In this document: in pieces, positions 9,547 to 18,418 of the stretch
How positions within the stretch are numbered: position 1 is the first letter of the stretch
How the letters are laid out: the number at the start of each line of letters is the position of its first letter
From: Chthoniobacteraceae bacterium
GTDB taxonomy: Bacteria; Verrucomicrobiota; Verrucomicrobiia; Chthoniobacterales; Chthoniobacteraceae
Reading direction: 5' to 3'
Assembly (NCBI GenBank): GCA_947449735.1
Contig: CANFTB010000001.1
Coordinates: forward strand, 124,001-188,000
DNA length: 64,000 nt
Position numbers and translations under genes: made by a program
Notes under the pieces: generated by a model
Databases searched by the model: none
Told to the model about the DNA's origin: nothing
Seen by the model: the letters and a program-made list of their open reading frames with translations, nothing else

Positions 9547-9825
9547 TTAGCGTAGGTAGCGTTTGATGACTTCAATCAGTTCCTCGGCTGCGTGGGCGGC
9601 TTCGGCATCGGGCGGGATGTCCTGTGGGAGGACATGATTGCGGACATGGCCTTCAAGGATCTCGGCCATCAGTGAGTTCATCGCGCCTCGGCATGCCGCG
9701 AGCGTGAGGAGCACTTCGCCGCACTCACGTGATTCTTCGATGGCCTTTTCCACGCCGTTGAGCTGCCCGCGGATACGTTTGATGCGGTCGAGAAGTTTCT
9801 TTTTATCACGGGCAGTGTGAGCCAT
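9547..9825 (-). CDS. rcnR: Nickel/cobalt-responsive repressor RcnR (CsoR family)
   Basis: This is a 92-residue all-helical repressor that releases rcnA when Ni or Co binds. The start at 9825 (MAHTARDKKK) is chosen over an in-frame ATG at 9840 for two reasons. First, it places His3, Cys35, His60 and His64 exactly at the known RcnR metal-ligand positions. Second, the longer start would overlap the operator. The helix-1 motif RIKRIRGQLNGVEKAIEE and the ESRECGEVL segment are typical of the family. It is transcribed ahead of rcnA with a 3-base gap. Confidence is very high because all four ligands and the genetic partner agree. Confidence 0.96.
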   Translation of the reverse strand: MAHTARDKKKLLDRIKRIRGQLNGVEKAIEESRECGEVLLTLAACRGAMNSLMAEILEGHVRNHVLPQDIPPDAEAAHAAEELIEVIKRYLR

Positions 9826-9837
9826 ATATTTATATAC

Positions 9838-9851
9838 CATACAGGGGTATG
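9838..9851. promoter_or_regulatory. Probable RcnR operator
   Basis: The sequence CATACAGGGGTATG has perfect 5-base inverted arms (CATAC/GTATG) around a G-tract. This matches the known architecture of RcnR/CsoR-family operators, where AT-rich inverted repeats flank a G/C tract. It lies 13-26 bases upstream of the rcnR start inside an AT-rich promoter-like stretch, so occupancy would autorepress rcnR-rcnA. Confidence 0.75.
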
Positions 9852-10136
9852 ATATATTAGCGAACTCATTTGATCCTGAATCTGAACATATTTAAAATGC
9901 TAATTATGAACGGATGGCGCGCCTGCACCTCCCATCTCAACGTTTCCTCCGCGGAGGGCCTGCTCCAGAAAGGCACAGGAAAATCAGTCTCAACCAACCG
10001 CTGGAAAATTAAGATCAAGCGGCACCTCCGCATTCTCGTCTGATTGATCCCGGTGGGACGCCGTCAGAAGTGCAGGAGATCTTGTGCCTCCAAAAGTCTC
10101 GATCCAGGAAGTCATCCTGGATCTGAGCCGAAAAAC
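9852..10136. other. Noncoding stretch between rcnR and larA
   Basis: No gene could be supported here. A 44-codon plus-strand frame begins with ATG at 9907 and stops at 10041. It is basic and short and has no recognisable features, so I leave it unannotated. The left edge is AT-rich and belongs to the rcnR promoter. The right edge carries a hairpin just after the larA stop, listed separately. Confidence 0.5.
10101..10123 (-). terminator. Possible terminator hairpin after larA
   Basis: A perfect 9-base inverted repeat (GATCCAGGA/TCCTGGATC, 5-base loop) begins 14 bases past the larA stop codon. On the larA strand it is followed only by a weak T-rich stretch (CTTTTGG), so termination efficiency is uncertain. 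Confidence 0.4.
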
Positions 10137-11432
10137 TCAGGAAAGCGTTGGCACGGACAGCGGTCCCTGGGGAAGAATCGCGACCCGCAGGGGCTTGGCG
10201 CTTTCCCGGGCGAGGCGCGTCAGTGTTTGCTCAATGCTGTCGCAATGCTCCGTGCGCGTGAACTGGCGGTCTGCCTGGGAGAGCTCGGAGTACAAAAGCA
10301 CCCGCGCCTTTTCGAGACATTGCAGCAGGGTCTGAACCTGCCACTGGTCGTGCCGGGTGGATCGGCTGCATTGAATGGCGAAGTGCAGGTCGGCGTCCGT
10401 GCGGGGGTCCGCCAAGATGGTGGAGAAGTCGCCCTCCGGCGGGAGCCCGAGATTGCAGCGGCTCGCAATGAGGATCACGCCGCCTTTTTCCACAATGCGC
10501 GCCGCGGCGGAGATGCCTTTCACGGTTTGGTAAAAATTCTGGTCCAGCGGATACCCCGAGTTGGTGGTGACCACCACCGGGTAACGGTGCTTCACATTGA
10601 TGGCGGTTTCGGCGTGAGCGGCCGCGCACCCGGCGTCGTGGGCGCGGGCGACGTCCCCAGCGTAAAATCCGGTGATGCGCTTCGCCGGATCGAGCGTCAC
10701 GTTTACAATAAAGTGCGGCGGACAGAACGCCGTCATTTCGCGCGTGAGCTGCTGGAGGGGGTTGGTGGTGATTTCAGTCCAGGTGGCGCTCGGCTGTGCG
10801 ATCAGGGCCGCGCGGTGGAAGTGGCGCACGGTTTCCAAGCCCGCGATTCCCGGGATGACAGCCTTGGAGCCGCCGGAAAAGCCCGCGTAAAAATGGGGTT
10901 CAATAAAGCCCGTCGCCAGCCGGAGATCGGCTTCCACCCAAAGCCGGTTCATCCAGCATTCGCCGCCGCAGGAGGATTTTCCCAAGAATACGAGCCCTGG
11001 GATGTCTTCGCAGTTGTGGTTGATGACCCGGAAGCGCGTGGCGGCGTCGCCGAGCATTTTTTCGAGTTCCTCGGGGGTGGAACCCCGGTGGGTTCCCGTC
11101 CCCACAAGCACCGTGATGCAGTGGTCGGGCACGCCGATTTCAGCCGCCAGCCAGGGAACCAGCAACCGGTCCGGAACCGGACGGGTGTGGTCGGCGATGA
11201 CGATCGTCACTAGGGGCAGGCGGCCCGCTGAGCGTGCACCTGCAAGGGCGTCCTTGGACGCCTCCGCCAGCGCCTTGCCCCCGTGCGGTTCGCGGACAGC
11301 CGCTAAAAACGCGGCCTTCGGGTCGGGCAGGGGAACGGGGGCGCGTGGAAGCAGGATGTCGGCCTCCACCCCGGGGATATTCAGGGGGACTTCGATGCCC
11401 GATTCGCCGTAAGGCAGCCTCGCTGATTTCAT
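10137..11432 (-). CDS. larA: LarA-family nickel-pincer racemase/epimerase
   Basis: This is a member of the lactate racemase LarA family, which uses a covalently bound nickel-pincer nucleotide. The 431 aa are the usual size. The residues known from Lactobacillus LarA are conserved with the same spacing: Asp81 and Arg84 (DHTRP), His115 (GTGTHR), His180 (EPHF), the pincer-linked Lys190 (GGSKAVIPG) and nickel ligand His206. LarA homologues act on many 2-hydroxy acids, so lactate is only one possible substrate. It lies immediately upstream of nickel exporter genes in genome order. The cofactor-making larB, larC and larE are not in this window. It appears monocistronic. Confidence 0.9.
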   Translation of the reverse strand: MKSARLPYGESGIEVPLNIPGVEADILLPRAPVPLPDPKAAFLAAVREPHGGKALAEASKDALAGARSAGRLPLVTIVIADHTRPVPDRLLVPWLAAEIGVPDHCITVLVGTGTHRGSTPEELEKMLGDAATRFRVINHNCEDIPGLVFLGKSSCGGECWMNRLWVEADLRLATGFIEPHFYAGFSGGSKAVIPGIAGLETVRHFHRAALIAQPSATWTEITTNPLQQLTREMTAFCPPHFIVNVTLDPAKRITGFYAGDVARAHDAGCAAAHAETAINVKHRYPVVVTTNSGYPLDQNFYQTVKGISAAARIVEKGGVILIASRCNLGLPPEGDFSTILADPRTDADLHFAIQCSRSTRHDQWQVQTLLQCLEKARVLLYSELSQADRQFTRTEHCDSIEQTLTRLARESAKPLRVAILPQGPLSVPTLS

Positions 11433-11528
11433 CCGGGAAAATTAGCAGAAGAGGGCGGCGCTTTCAGTAAAATCGCAGTTCGTCCCGGGAGCCTTCCTCG
11501 AAGTATTCCCGGGGGCGCACCGCTCGGC

Positions 11529-14500
11529 TTATCGCCCCCCCACCCAGGACACCGCGTTTTTGAGCAGAGTCTGGTAGGCGGGATTGGTATGCGCCTCCTC
11601 AGCGTGACCTAGGGAGATTCCGACAATCCGCGCCTTCGGATCCTTGACCACCCAGACGGCAGGATACGGCTGCTGCGTTTGCGCCTCGGGCTCGGTTTCC
11701 GCGAGGACTTCCACCGGGGTGCCTGCGTCCAGAATGGTGCGGTAATGTTCGTCGTTGATTTTGAATTCACCCGCGACGCCGGCCATCACGGGATGGGCGG
11801 ACTGCTTATTAAACACGGTGAACACTCCCTTGCCGTGCCCCCGGGTGCCGCCCCCCACAAACCGTCGGTTATAACCCGAAACCGGCGCCCAATTGTACCA
11901 GACGCCCGCGTGCACCACCACGATCCCACGCCCCGAATCGGCGAACAGATTCAGCGGTTGTTGGAACTCCGGTGTGCCAAAGGAGGCGTGGTTTGCGCTG
12001 AGGACAATCACGTCGGCGTTTGGCATCAGGGCGACCGCCTCCTCGGCGTTGGACGTATAGGCAGCCACGACCTTGCCCCCGGCCGTGAGCGTCTGCGCGT
12101 CCACGGTGTGGAAAAATCGTTCGAAGTCGTGCGAACTGCCCCCTCCAATGAGCAGCGCGCGGAGCACTCCGGGTGCTGACTGTGCGGGGAGGGTCTCGCC
12201 GGACTTCGGCAGTTCCTTGGGCGGGGCGGGTTTCGGGGCGAGGGTCGCGGGAGCTGCAGAGTTGGAGACCGTACGAGCCTTCGGGGCCTCGTTGTCGGCG
12301 GTGATGGCCAGCGTGGTCGGCGACATCCCGTTCTTGTAGCTCTCCAAAAAGAGCGTCTTGATCGGGGCACGGCTCTGAACCGGGAGCGAAAAATAGCGCA
12401 CATGGTGCTGCTTGGTGATTCCGCTGACCCGCTTGGAGCCGGGCACCTCGAAACCGCTGTTGTAGTCAATGAACACGTCGCCGCTGTAGAGCTCCTCGAC
12501 CTGCTTCTGGCCGTCCGCATGCACCAGGGTCACCTTCATCGCCGGCTGCCTGGAATCTGGGCCGCCGCCCCATCCCGCCACGCCGCTTAGAAAATGCAGG
12601 TTCCCCGCGGCGAACCCAACGGGGATTTCCACCTTCTGGGGCAGGGTCGATGCGTAGGATCCGGAGTCCCGGTTCTGCAAAACGATGACGTTTCCACCGG
12701 TCAGCGTGGTCGCGGGATCCGGCAGCGAAAAGGGGACCTTTTCTGCCTCGACGATGCCGAACTTCACGGGGTGGATCGTGTCGCCCTTGGCTGCGCGATT
12801 CTGGTAGAGGCCGCCGGTCGTGTCCGTCGTGAAGGCGTTGCCCAAATTGAGCGCGCGGAACTTGGAGTTTCCTCCCTTCAAATAGGCGAAAAGGTTGCGC
12901 AGTCCGTCGGCGCCGAGGGCCTCGAATCCTTCAGGCATCAGGGACTGGGGCACCTCCTGGCGGGTTTTGATGTCTGCAATCGCGATTTCCTGGGCGATGC
13001 CGCCCGCCTGCTTGAGCTGGAGGGAACGGTCGTTCTCCCGGGCGATCAGGCCGACGGCGAAACTGCCGTTTTTAAGGGCGATATTCCAGGTGCGGTGTTC
13101 GTTGTCCACCACGCGGCTCGGGTCGATGATATGCACCAGCATTTCGTGCGTGCCGTGGACTCCGATCCCGTCGAGCACGGGGCCGATTTCCATACCGTTT
13201 CCATTGAAGCGGTGGCAGGTGGCGCAGGCGGACGTAAACAATTGTTTACCTTTTTCCGCGTCCCCCGAGCCCGACTCGATCTCGGGTTCGAGTTTCTCGA
13301 TCAGAGTGTTCTTGGCCGGATTCGTCCCGCTTCCCAGAGTATTGATGACCGCGAGCGCCCGCTTCGCGGTGGGCTGGTCGGGGTGCAGGCGCAGCTTGCT
13401 CAGGCGCGCCGGACCGAGCAGGGTGACTTTCAATGTCTGCTTCTCCAGAGCATCCAGCACGGCGTTCGCCCATTCCGTCCGTCCGGTTAACGCGTCAAAG
13501 AGGGCGTTCTGGCTGAGGGCGGGCAGTTCGGGAAGCAGTTCGGTGAGGGATTTCCCAAGGGATGCGTCACCGCTCTGGGCGAACTGGCGGACCATTTCCA
13601 CCGACAGGGCGTCGTCCTTGTTGCTGCGGAGCAGGGCGAGCATCGCCGTCTGGGCGGACGCATCCCCCGTGCGCAGCAGTCCCCGGATGATGAGGGAGCG
13701 GACCGCCGCAGTTTGGGCGGCGTCCCCCGTTTTCTCGAGGAGGGCGGAGATGCGCGCTGCGACCTGGGGCGCGAGACGTTCGCCTCCCCAGGCTTTTGCC
13801 AGAGGAAGTACGCTTGCCGAAAGGCCGGTGTCCTGCGAGGCGAGCAGTTTTTCAAGCGCGGGGAGCACCGCCGGAGCCGGTTTCGCTTTCGACAAGTCCC
13901 CGCCGGCGATCCCGTCGAGGATGGTTTGTGCCAGAGGAATCGCCACGGGGGTGGCTTTCGCCGCGGCCGAAATCACGTTCGCCACGGTTTGCGGGGTTTC
14001 GGATTCCGCAAGGGAGCTTGAGAGGGTGGACGCCAGGTCGAGCAGCGCGTTGCTGGGAGGTTCAGCTGAGGCGAGCGCGGCCTGGAGCACCGGACCGGCG
14101 TTGGAGGCGGTGGCAGCTATGGCGGCAGTGCGGGACCAGGCGTCCTCAAACCCGGGCAGGGCCGAAAGAAGCGCCTTCGCAGAATCCGGGCTGAGGAGGC
14201 TGGACGCCATGGCGCGCAGGGTGGTCAGGCGCACGCGCGGATCGGCGTCATTCAAGAGGGGCGCGACGTTGGCGGTGTTTTTTGCCCCGAGGGACTCCAC
14301 TGCGAGAAGGGCGGCTTTGCGCACGGAGGCATCAGGGCTGGCAAACGCGCTTTGGAGCGTGTCCGCGTTGAGCTGACCGAGGCGTTCCAGCGCCCACAAT
14401 GCGAGGATGCGGGCTGGCGCGAACGTCTCGCCCGCGGCCATCGTTTGGAGGCTTGGGAGGGCCGACTTTGCTCCGGGGTGGCCCATCAGGAGGCGGTGGG

Positions 14501-16592
14501 CGGTGAAGCGGACGCCTTTGTTTGGGTGCTTGAAGGCGCCGGCGAGTTCGGTGGGGGAGGCGTTTTCCAAATCCGGGACGGCGAGCAGTTTTGCCGAATC
14601 GTGCTGGATGCGGTAAATGCGGCCGAAATAGTGCTCGCGGTCGGGACGTACGCTGGCGCTGGCGGCGCTGTGCTGGGGGCCGCGGGTGTCGCTATGGGCG
14701 ACGATCGGGTTGTAGAAGTCCAGCACGTACATGGCGCCGTCCGGCCCGAACTGGATGTCGATTGGGAAAAACCAGAAGTCCTGCGAGCGCAGGAACTCGG
14801 CGTTTTGGCGCACCATTTCACCCGTGAAGGTGGAGGAGGCAGGCACCAGCTTTTCGTGGTGGATGATGTCCAGGATGGGTTCGGTGCAGAACACGCCGTT
14901 GGACCATTCGGCCGGCCAGCCGCCGCCCTCGTTCACCGTGCTCGCACACGAAGAACTGTAGCCGCCGACCACGTCGATCTGCATGAAGGGACCGCGGTCG
15001 GGCATGTCGCTGCGCACCACTTTGCGCTGTTCAATGACGCTCGCGGCGCCCGCCTTCAGGTCGCGCGAGGTGCCCTTGCGCAGGATCCATTCCGGCAGGA
15101 CTACGTGCTGGACGGGATTGCCGCTGGTCGCCTGGTTGAAGAAGAGTTCGCCGTCGCTCGTGACCTCGGCTCCGAAACCGTTGCCGCCTTTGGAGCTGAC
15201 CTGCTCGATGGCCGAACCATCCGGTTTGAACCGGAACATGCCGGAACTGAGCTGAGCTTTGACCGCCGGATTAGAGACCGATTCCACAGCAGGACCGCTC
15301 CCTGTGTTTGCGTAAATCCAGCCGTCCGGGGCGGCGATGAAATGGTTTGCGACAAAGTGGGTGTCCCTGGGGGTGAATCCCGTATACAGGCGCTCGACCT
15401 TCTGGGCTTTGCCTTCTCCGTGGATGAATACAATGTCCGGTTGAGCCACCGCGATCACGCCGTCGCCGTACAGGCAGAAGCCGGTGAGCAATTCGAGTCC
15501 CTCGTGGAAGACCGTTTTTTTGGTAAACTGTCCGCCGGCATCGGGAGCGCTCAGGATGCTGATCCGGTCCGTCGCCGGTCGGTCGTAATTGTCGGGCTTG
15601 AGCACGCCGGTTTCCTTCCAGGTCTCGGCAACGAGGGGGCGGCGGCCGTTCGGGTATTCCGGGGTTTCAGCGACCCAGAGGCGGCCCTTGGCATCCCACT
15701 GCATGGCGATGGGTTTGTTGATGAGCGGTTCGCTGGCGACGACTGACGCCTTAAAACCGGGGTGGATCTCGAAGCCTTTGACGGTGTCGGCCGCAGTCCG
15801 TGGTCCGCCGCTCGGGTAGCGCAGGGTCGCGATGTCGGGGGGCGCACAGAAGGCGTCCACGCTTGTCTGCCTGCCCGTCCATGCAATGGCTCTCAGAAGA
15901 AAACTCCGAATACTGGGGTGGTGGAGGCTTCGGGTTTGACTGGGGAGAAGCACGAAAGCGCGGTGTTTGTCCGGCGCTTCAAAAGTCCACATTTGGGGCT
16001 GCAGGTCGTAGACGTTGGCGCGGTCGAGTTTCTCGGGCGAACGCGGGTCGATGCGCTTGGAGGTCACCTTCGGGGTGAAGGCGGAGGCGAGCACCTGGAT
16101 GGATGGCTCCCGGTTCAGGTCGTACCAGGTCTCGTCCTCGAGATCGAAGGGGGAGGCGTTCTGGGTGATCGGATGGCCGTCCGTGACTGCGTAAAGCATC
16201 AGTTTGTTGGCGAACTTGCGGCTTTGCTCGGTCCACGCCCCTCCGGCGATGTCTTTCATCCAGTCGCCTCCGTCGAGCGCTCCTCCGAGCGCAACGACAC
16301 CGCCTCCGCGTTTGGCAAACTTCTCGAGAGCTTCCCTCGGTGCGTTGCCGAACGCCTTGAGGCTGGTTCCGGCGAGCACCACGACCTGCGCTTTGTCCCA
16401 TTGAGCAGAGTTCGGGAATCCCTCCACGGCTTCGAGGGCGGCTCCGTTCTTTTCCAAAAGCGGCGCGATTTCAGCGGCCAGCGCCTTGGCGCTTGCGGAG
16501 CCCGCGTCAGGGAGGAGGACCTGCAGGGGGGCGGACAGTGCGCTAAAACAGCCGAGACCGAGGCTAGCGAGAAAGAGAGGGAGGGGGTTCAT
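11529..16592 (-). CDS. Giant secreted ThuA-propeller-HEAT-cytochrome c-ThuA protein
   Basis: This is a 1687-residue exported protein. The start at 16592 gives a signal peptide (NPLPLFLASLGLGCFSALSAP); a further in-frame ATG at 16730 adds 46 unlikely residues. Domains in order: ThuA-like glutamine-amidotransferase fold (about 20-245); PVC-type membrane-bound-dehydrogenase propeller (about 275-690, FKASVVASEPLINKPIAM); HEAT-like helical repeats (about 700-1080); one c-type heme site CATCH at 1123-1127 with a following Met ligand region; a heme-associated PVC domain (IDPSRVVDNEHR) to about 1240; a beta-rich, possibly carbohydrate-binding segment (1260-1450); and a second ThuA domain (about 1472-1687). 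It probably acts in the periplasm on sugars or glycans with heme-mediated electron transfer. The substrate is unknown. Confidence 0.85.
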   Translation of the reverse strand: MNPLPLFLASLGLGCFSALSAPLQVLLPDAGSASAKALAAEIAPLLEKNGAALEAVEGFPNSAQWDKAQVVVLAGTSLKAFGNAPREALEKFAKRGGGVVALGGALDGGDWMKDIAGGAWTEQSRKFANKLMLYAVTDGHPITQNASPFDLEDETWYDLNREPSIQVLASAFTPKVTSKRIDPRSPEKLDRANVYDLQPQMWTFEAPDKHRAFVLLPSQTRSLHHPSIRSFLLRAIAWTGRQTSVDAFCAPPDIATLRYPSGGPRTAADTVKGFEIHPGFKASVVASEPLINKPIAMQWDAKGRLWVAETPEYPNGRRPLVAETWKETGVLKPDNYDRPATDRISILSAPDAGGQFTKKTVFHEGLELLTGFCLYGDGVIAVAQPDIVFIHGEGKAQKVERLYTGFTPRDTHFVANHFIAAPDGWIYANTGSGPAVESVSNPAVKAQLSSGMFRFKPDGSAIEQVSSKGGNGFGAEVTSDGELFFNQATSGNPVQHVVLPEWILRKGTSRDLKAGAASVIEQRKVVRSDMPDRGPFMQIDVVGGYSSSCASTVNEGGGWPAEWSNGVFCTEPILDIIHHEKLVPASSTFTGEMVRQNAEFLRSQDFWFFPIDIQFGPDGAMYVLDFYNPIVAHSDTRGPQHSAASASVRPDREHYFGRIYRIQHDSAKLLAVPDLENASPTELAGAFKHPNKGVRFTAHRLLMGHPGAKSALPSLQTMAAGETFAPARILALWALERLGQLNADTLQSAFASPDASVRKAALLAVESLGAKNTANVAPLLNDADPRVRLTTLRAMASSLLSPDSAKALLSALPGFEDAWSRTAAIAATASNAGPVLQAALASAEPPSNALLDLASTLSSSLAESETPQTVANVISAAAKATPVAIPLAQTILDGIAGGDLSKAKPAPAVLPALEKLLASQDTGLSASVLPLAKAWGGERLAPQVAARISALLEKTGDAAQTAAVRSLIIRGLLRTGDASAQTAMLALLRSNKDDALSVEMVRQFAQSGDASLGKSLTELLPELPALSQNALFDALTGRTEWANAVLDALEKQTLKVTLLGPARLSKLRLHPDQPTAKRALAVINTLGSGTNPAKNTLIEKLEPEIESGSGDAEKGKQLFTSACATCHRFNGNGMEIGPVLDGIGVHGTHEMLVHIIDPSRVVDNEHRTWNIALKNGSFAVGLIARENDRSLQLKQAGGIAQEIAIADIKTRQEVPQSLMPEGFEALGADGLRNLFAYLKGGNSKFRALNLGNAFTTDTTGGLYQNRAAKGDTIHPVKFGIVEAEKVPFSLPDPATTLTGGNVIVLQNRDSGSYASTLPQKVEIPVGFAAGNLHFLSGVAGWGGGPDSRQPAMKVTLVHADGQKQVEELYSGDVFIDYNSGFEVPGSKRVSGITKQHHVRYFSLPVQSRAPIKTLFLESYKNGMSPTTLAITADNEAPKARTVSNSAAPATLAPKPAPPKELPKSGETLPAQSAPGVLRALLIGGGSSHDFERFFHTVDAQTLTAGGKVVAAYTSNAEEAVALMPNADVIVLSANHASFGTPEFQQPLNLFADSGRGIVVVHAGVWYNWAPVSGYNRRFVGGGTRGHGKGVFTVFNKQSAHPVMAGVAGEFKINDEHYRTILDAGTPVEVLAETEPEAQTQQPYPAVWVVKDPKARIVGISLGHAEEAHTNPAYQTLLKNAVSWVGGR

Positions 16593-16850
16593 AGTGTGCA
16601 AAACGGGAGGGAAGGGGGCAGGGGAAAGACTGGCGAAGGCTGTGAATGCTGCCAGAGACGACCCGGGATGGCGCGCAGGATTGTGAGCGGACGGATGTCC
16701 CGGAACCACCTGAACGTATCCAAAAGACACATTCCACGCAGGGGATGGAGTGAAGAGGTTTCTTCAAAAGCCGGGGACAATCTGCTCAGCAAAGAACTTG
16801 CCGGATGCGAGTGCCACGCTGAACAAGGCGCCACGGCTGCGCGGCGAGCC

Positions 16851-17015
16851 TTACGGAACCCTGTTTAGAAACTTCAGATCACGCTTCAGGAAATGGCGCA
16901 ACGCGGTCTTTTTGTCGGGAAATTCTGCGTAAAGAAGAGTGACCGTCCGTCCTCCAATTTGGTCGGATTCACCGACCAACGTGGGGTACCAGACATTGCC
17001 GTCCTCAGAAGGTTT
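16851..17015 (-). pseudogene. Possible decayed 3' end of a gene in the 16.6-17.1 kb gap
   Basis: A minus-strand frame of 54 codons between stops reads like a real beta-rich protein end (WYPTLVGESDQIGGRTVTLLY, then basic RHFLKRDLKF) but has no upstream start and is cut by a TAG at 17016-17018. An adjacent frame just upstream contains WDLENEPKPSLERTPN, suggesting a frameshifted continuation. It may be the remnant of a secreted propeller-type hydrolase. The rest of the 509-base gap between the giant gene and the glycosyltransferase operon shows nothing else. Confidence 0.25.
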
Positions 17016-17101
17016 CTAGAGGAGTTGTTTGGGGTCCGTTCGAGTGACGGCTTGGGTTCGTTTTCTAAGTCCCAAACCACGCCGACATCCGAAGAAGGGG
17101 T

Positions 17102-18418
17102 ATGAAAGGAGTGAAGTGGTCCATGCAACAGGTCACTGCTTGGACAACGCCCCGTTTACAGAGCGGGGCATTCCCGGGAGATGTCGCTGCCCCACCAAGG
17201 GAAGGCGCCATCGGCGGTGCAGCTCGTAATCAGGAAAACCCCGAGCACAGCTCAGGGACTTTCCGCAGACGCAGGCTGCGGGTCCTTCTCATAGGCCACC
17301 AGTTCCAGGTAGGATCCGAGGGACAAGCAAAGGCCTGTGCGCTTTCGAAATTTGAAGACCTGGACCTTTATGTCCTGACTCCCGAGCGCTACAGGGAGGA
17401 GGGATCACGTTGGAGGTATCCCGAGGTACCGGGTGAGGCCTCATTTCATTTTGGAGTCGCGGCAGTCAGCCTTGCTTGGGGCGGTCCGGCAAAGTGGTAT
17501 CTGCAGTGGTATCGCAATCTTGCAGAGACCTTAAAAAGCCTGCGCCCGGATGTCGTGGACCTCTGGGAGGAACCTTGGAGTTTGCTGAGTGCCCAAGTGT
17601 TATTTCTTCGAAACACGCTTCTGCCCGGGACACGGGTCATTAGTGAGACAGAACAGAATATCTTCAAGAACCTGCCGCCGCCGTTCGAGTGGTTTCGGTC
17701 ATTCACATTTCAGCACGCTGATTTTCTTGTCGGCAGGAATGCGGAGTCGCTCCAGGTTGCCAGGAGAAAGAGGTTCAACGGCCCTTCGAAAGTCGTCGGA
17801 AACGGGGTTGATGTGGGGTTGTTCTGCAGGCGGGACCGCGCAGAATGCCGGGCACGCTTTGGGATGTCTGGTTTTTGTATCGGCTATGCCGGGAGGCTGG
17901 TTCCTGAAAAGGGACTGGAAGTCCTGTTGGCCGCCTTCCGCGAATTAAAAAAACCGTGTTCTCTTTGGTTGAGCGGAGACGGCGGGATGCGGAAACGTTT
18001 ATTGACTGAACCCGGCGTGTCATGGGCGGGAGCGGTTTCAAGGAGCGAACTTCCTGCTTTTTATAACGCCGTCGACGTTCTGGTTCTCCCGTCCCTGACG
18101 ACCTCCAATTGGAAGGAGCAATTCGGACGCGTGATCGTCGAAGCGCAGGCCTGCGGCACGCCGGTGGTGGGTTCGGACTCCGGAGCCATCCCCGAAGTGA
18201 TCGGAGGCAAGGGGCTTGTTTTCCCTGAAGGGGATTCGGGCGCGCTTGCAGACTGTTTGCAAAAACTCAGGAACAACCCAGCGCTTTCCAGTGAACTCAG
18301 TCTAGCGGGAGGGAGGCATGCGGCGGAGCGTTACAGCTGGGAGGCGATCGCTGCCGAGATGCGTGAGATTTACCTGGGTTTGGCAGAACGGAAAACGCGG
18401 AACGAGGGACAATCGTGA
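17102..18418 (+). CDS. Glycosyltransferase family 4 (GT-B fold)
   Basis: This is the first gene of a surface-polysaccharide operon, 438 aa as listed. The GT-B fold only begins near residue 58 (RLRVLLIGHQF), and the preceding low-complexity stretch may be untranslated, so the true start is uncertain. The C-terminal nucleotide-sugar domain shows YAGRLVPEKGLEVLL near residue 260 and the E-x7-E element FGRVIVEAQACGTPVVG near 345. It should transfer a sugar from an NDP donor onto a lipid-linked glycan at the cytoplasmic membrane face. Its stop overlaps the next start by 4 bases (GTGA), indicating translational coupling. Confidence 0.85.
   Translation: MKGVKWSMQQVTAWTTPRLQSGAFPGDVAAPPREGAIGGAARNQENPEHSSGTFRRRRLRVLLIGHQFQVGSEGQAKACALSKFEDLDLYVLTPERYREEGSRWRYPEVPGEASFHFGVAAVSLAWGGPAKWYLQWYRNLAETLKSLRPDVVDLWEEPWSLLSAQVLFLRNTLLPGTRVISETEQNIFKNLPPPFEWFRSFTFQHADFLVGRNAESLQVARRKRFNGPSKVVGNGVDVGLFCRRDRAECRARFGMSGFCIGYAGRLVPEKGLEVLLAAFRELKKPCSLWLSGDGGMRKRLLTEPGVSWAGAVSRSELPAFYNAVDVLVLPSLTTSNWKEQFGRVIVEAQACGTPVVGSDSGAIPEVIGGKGLVFPEGDSGALADCLQKLRNNPALSSELSLAGGRHAAERYSWEAIAAEMREIYLGLAERKTRNEGQS

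Noticed and set aside
9907..10041. 44-codon plus-strand frame between rcnR and larA
   Set aside because: Short, basic, without family features or ribosome site.
12594..15746. Several long plus-strand frames opposite the giant ThuA protein
   Set aside because: They lack domain character and mirror conserved propeller, HEAT and heme domains on the minus strand.
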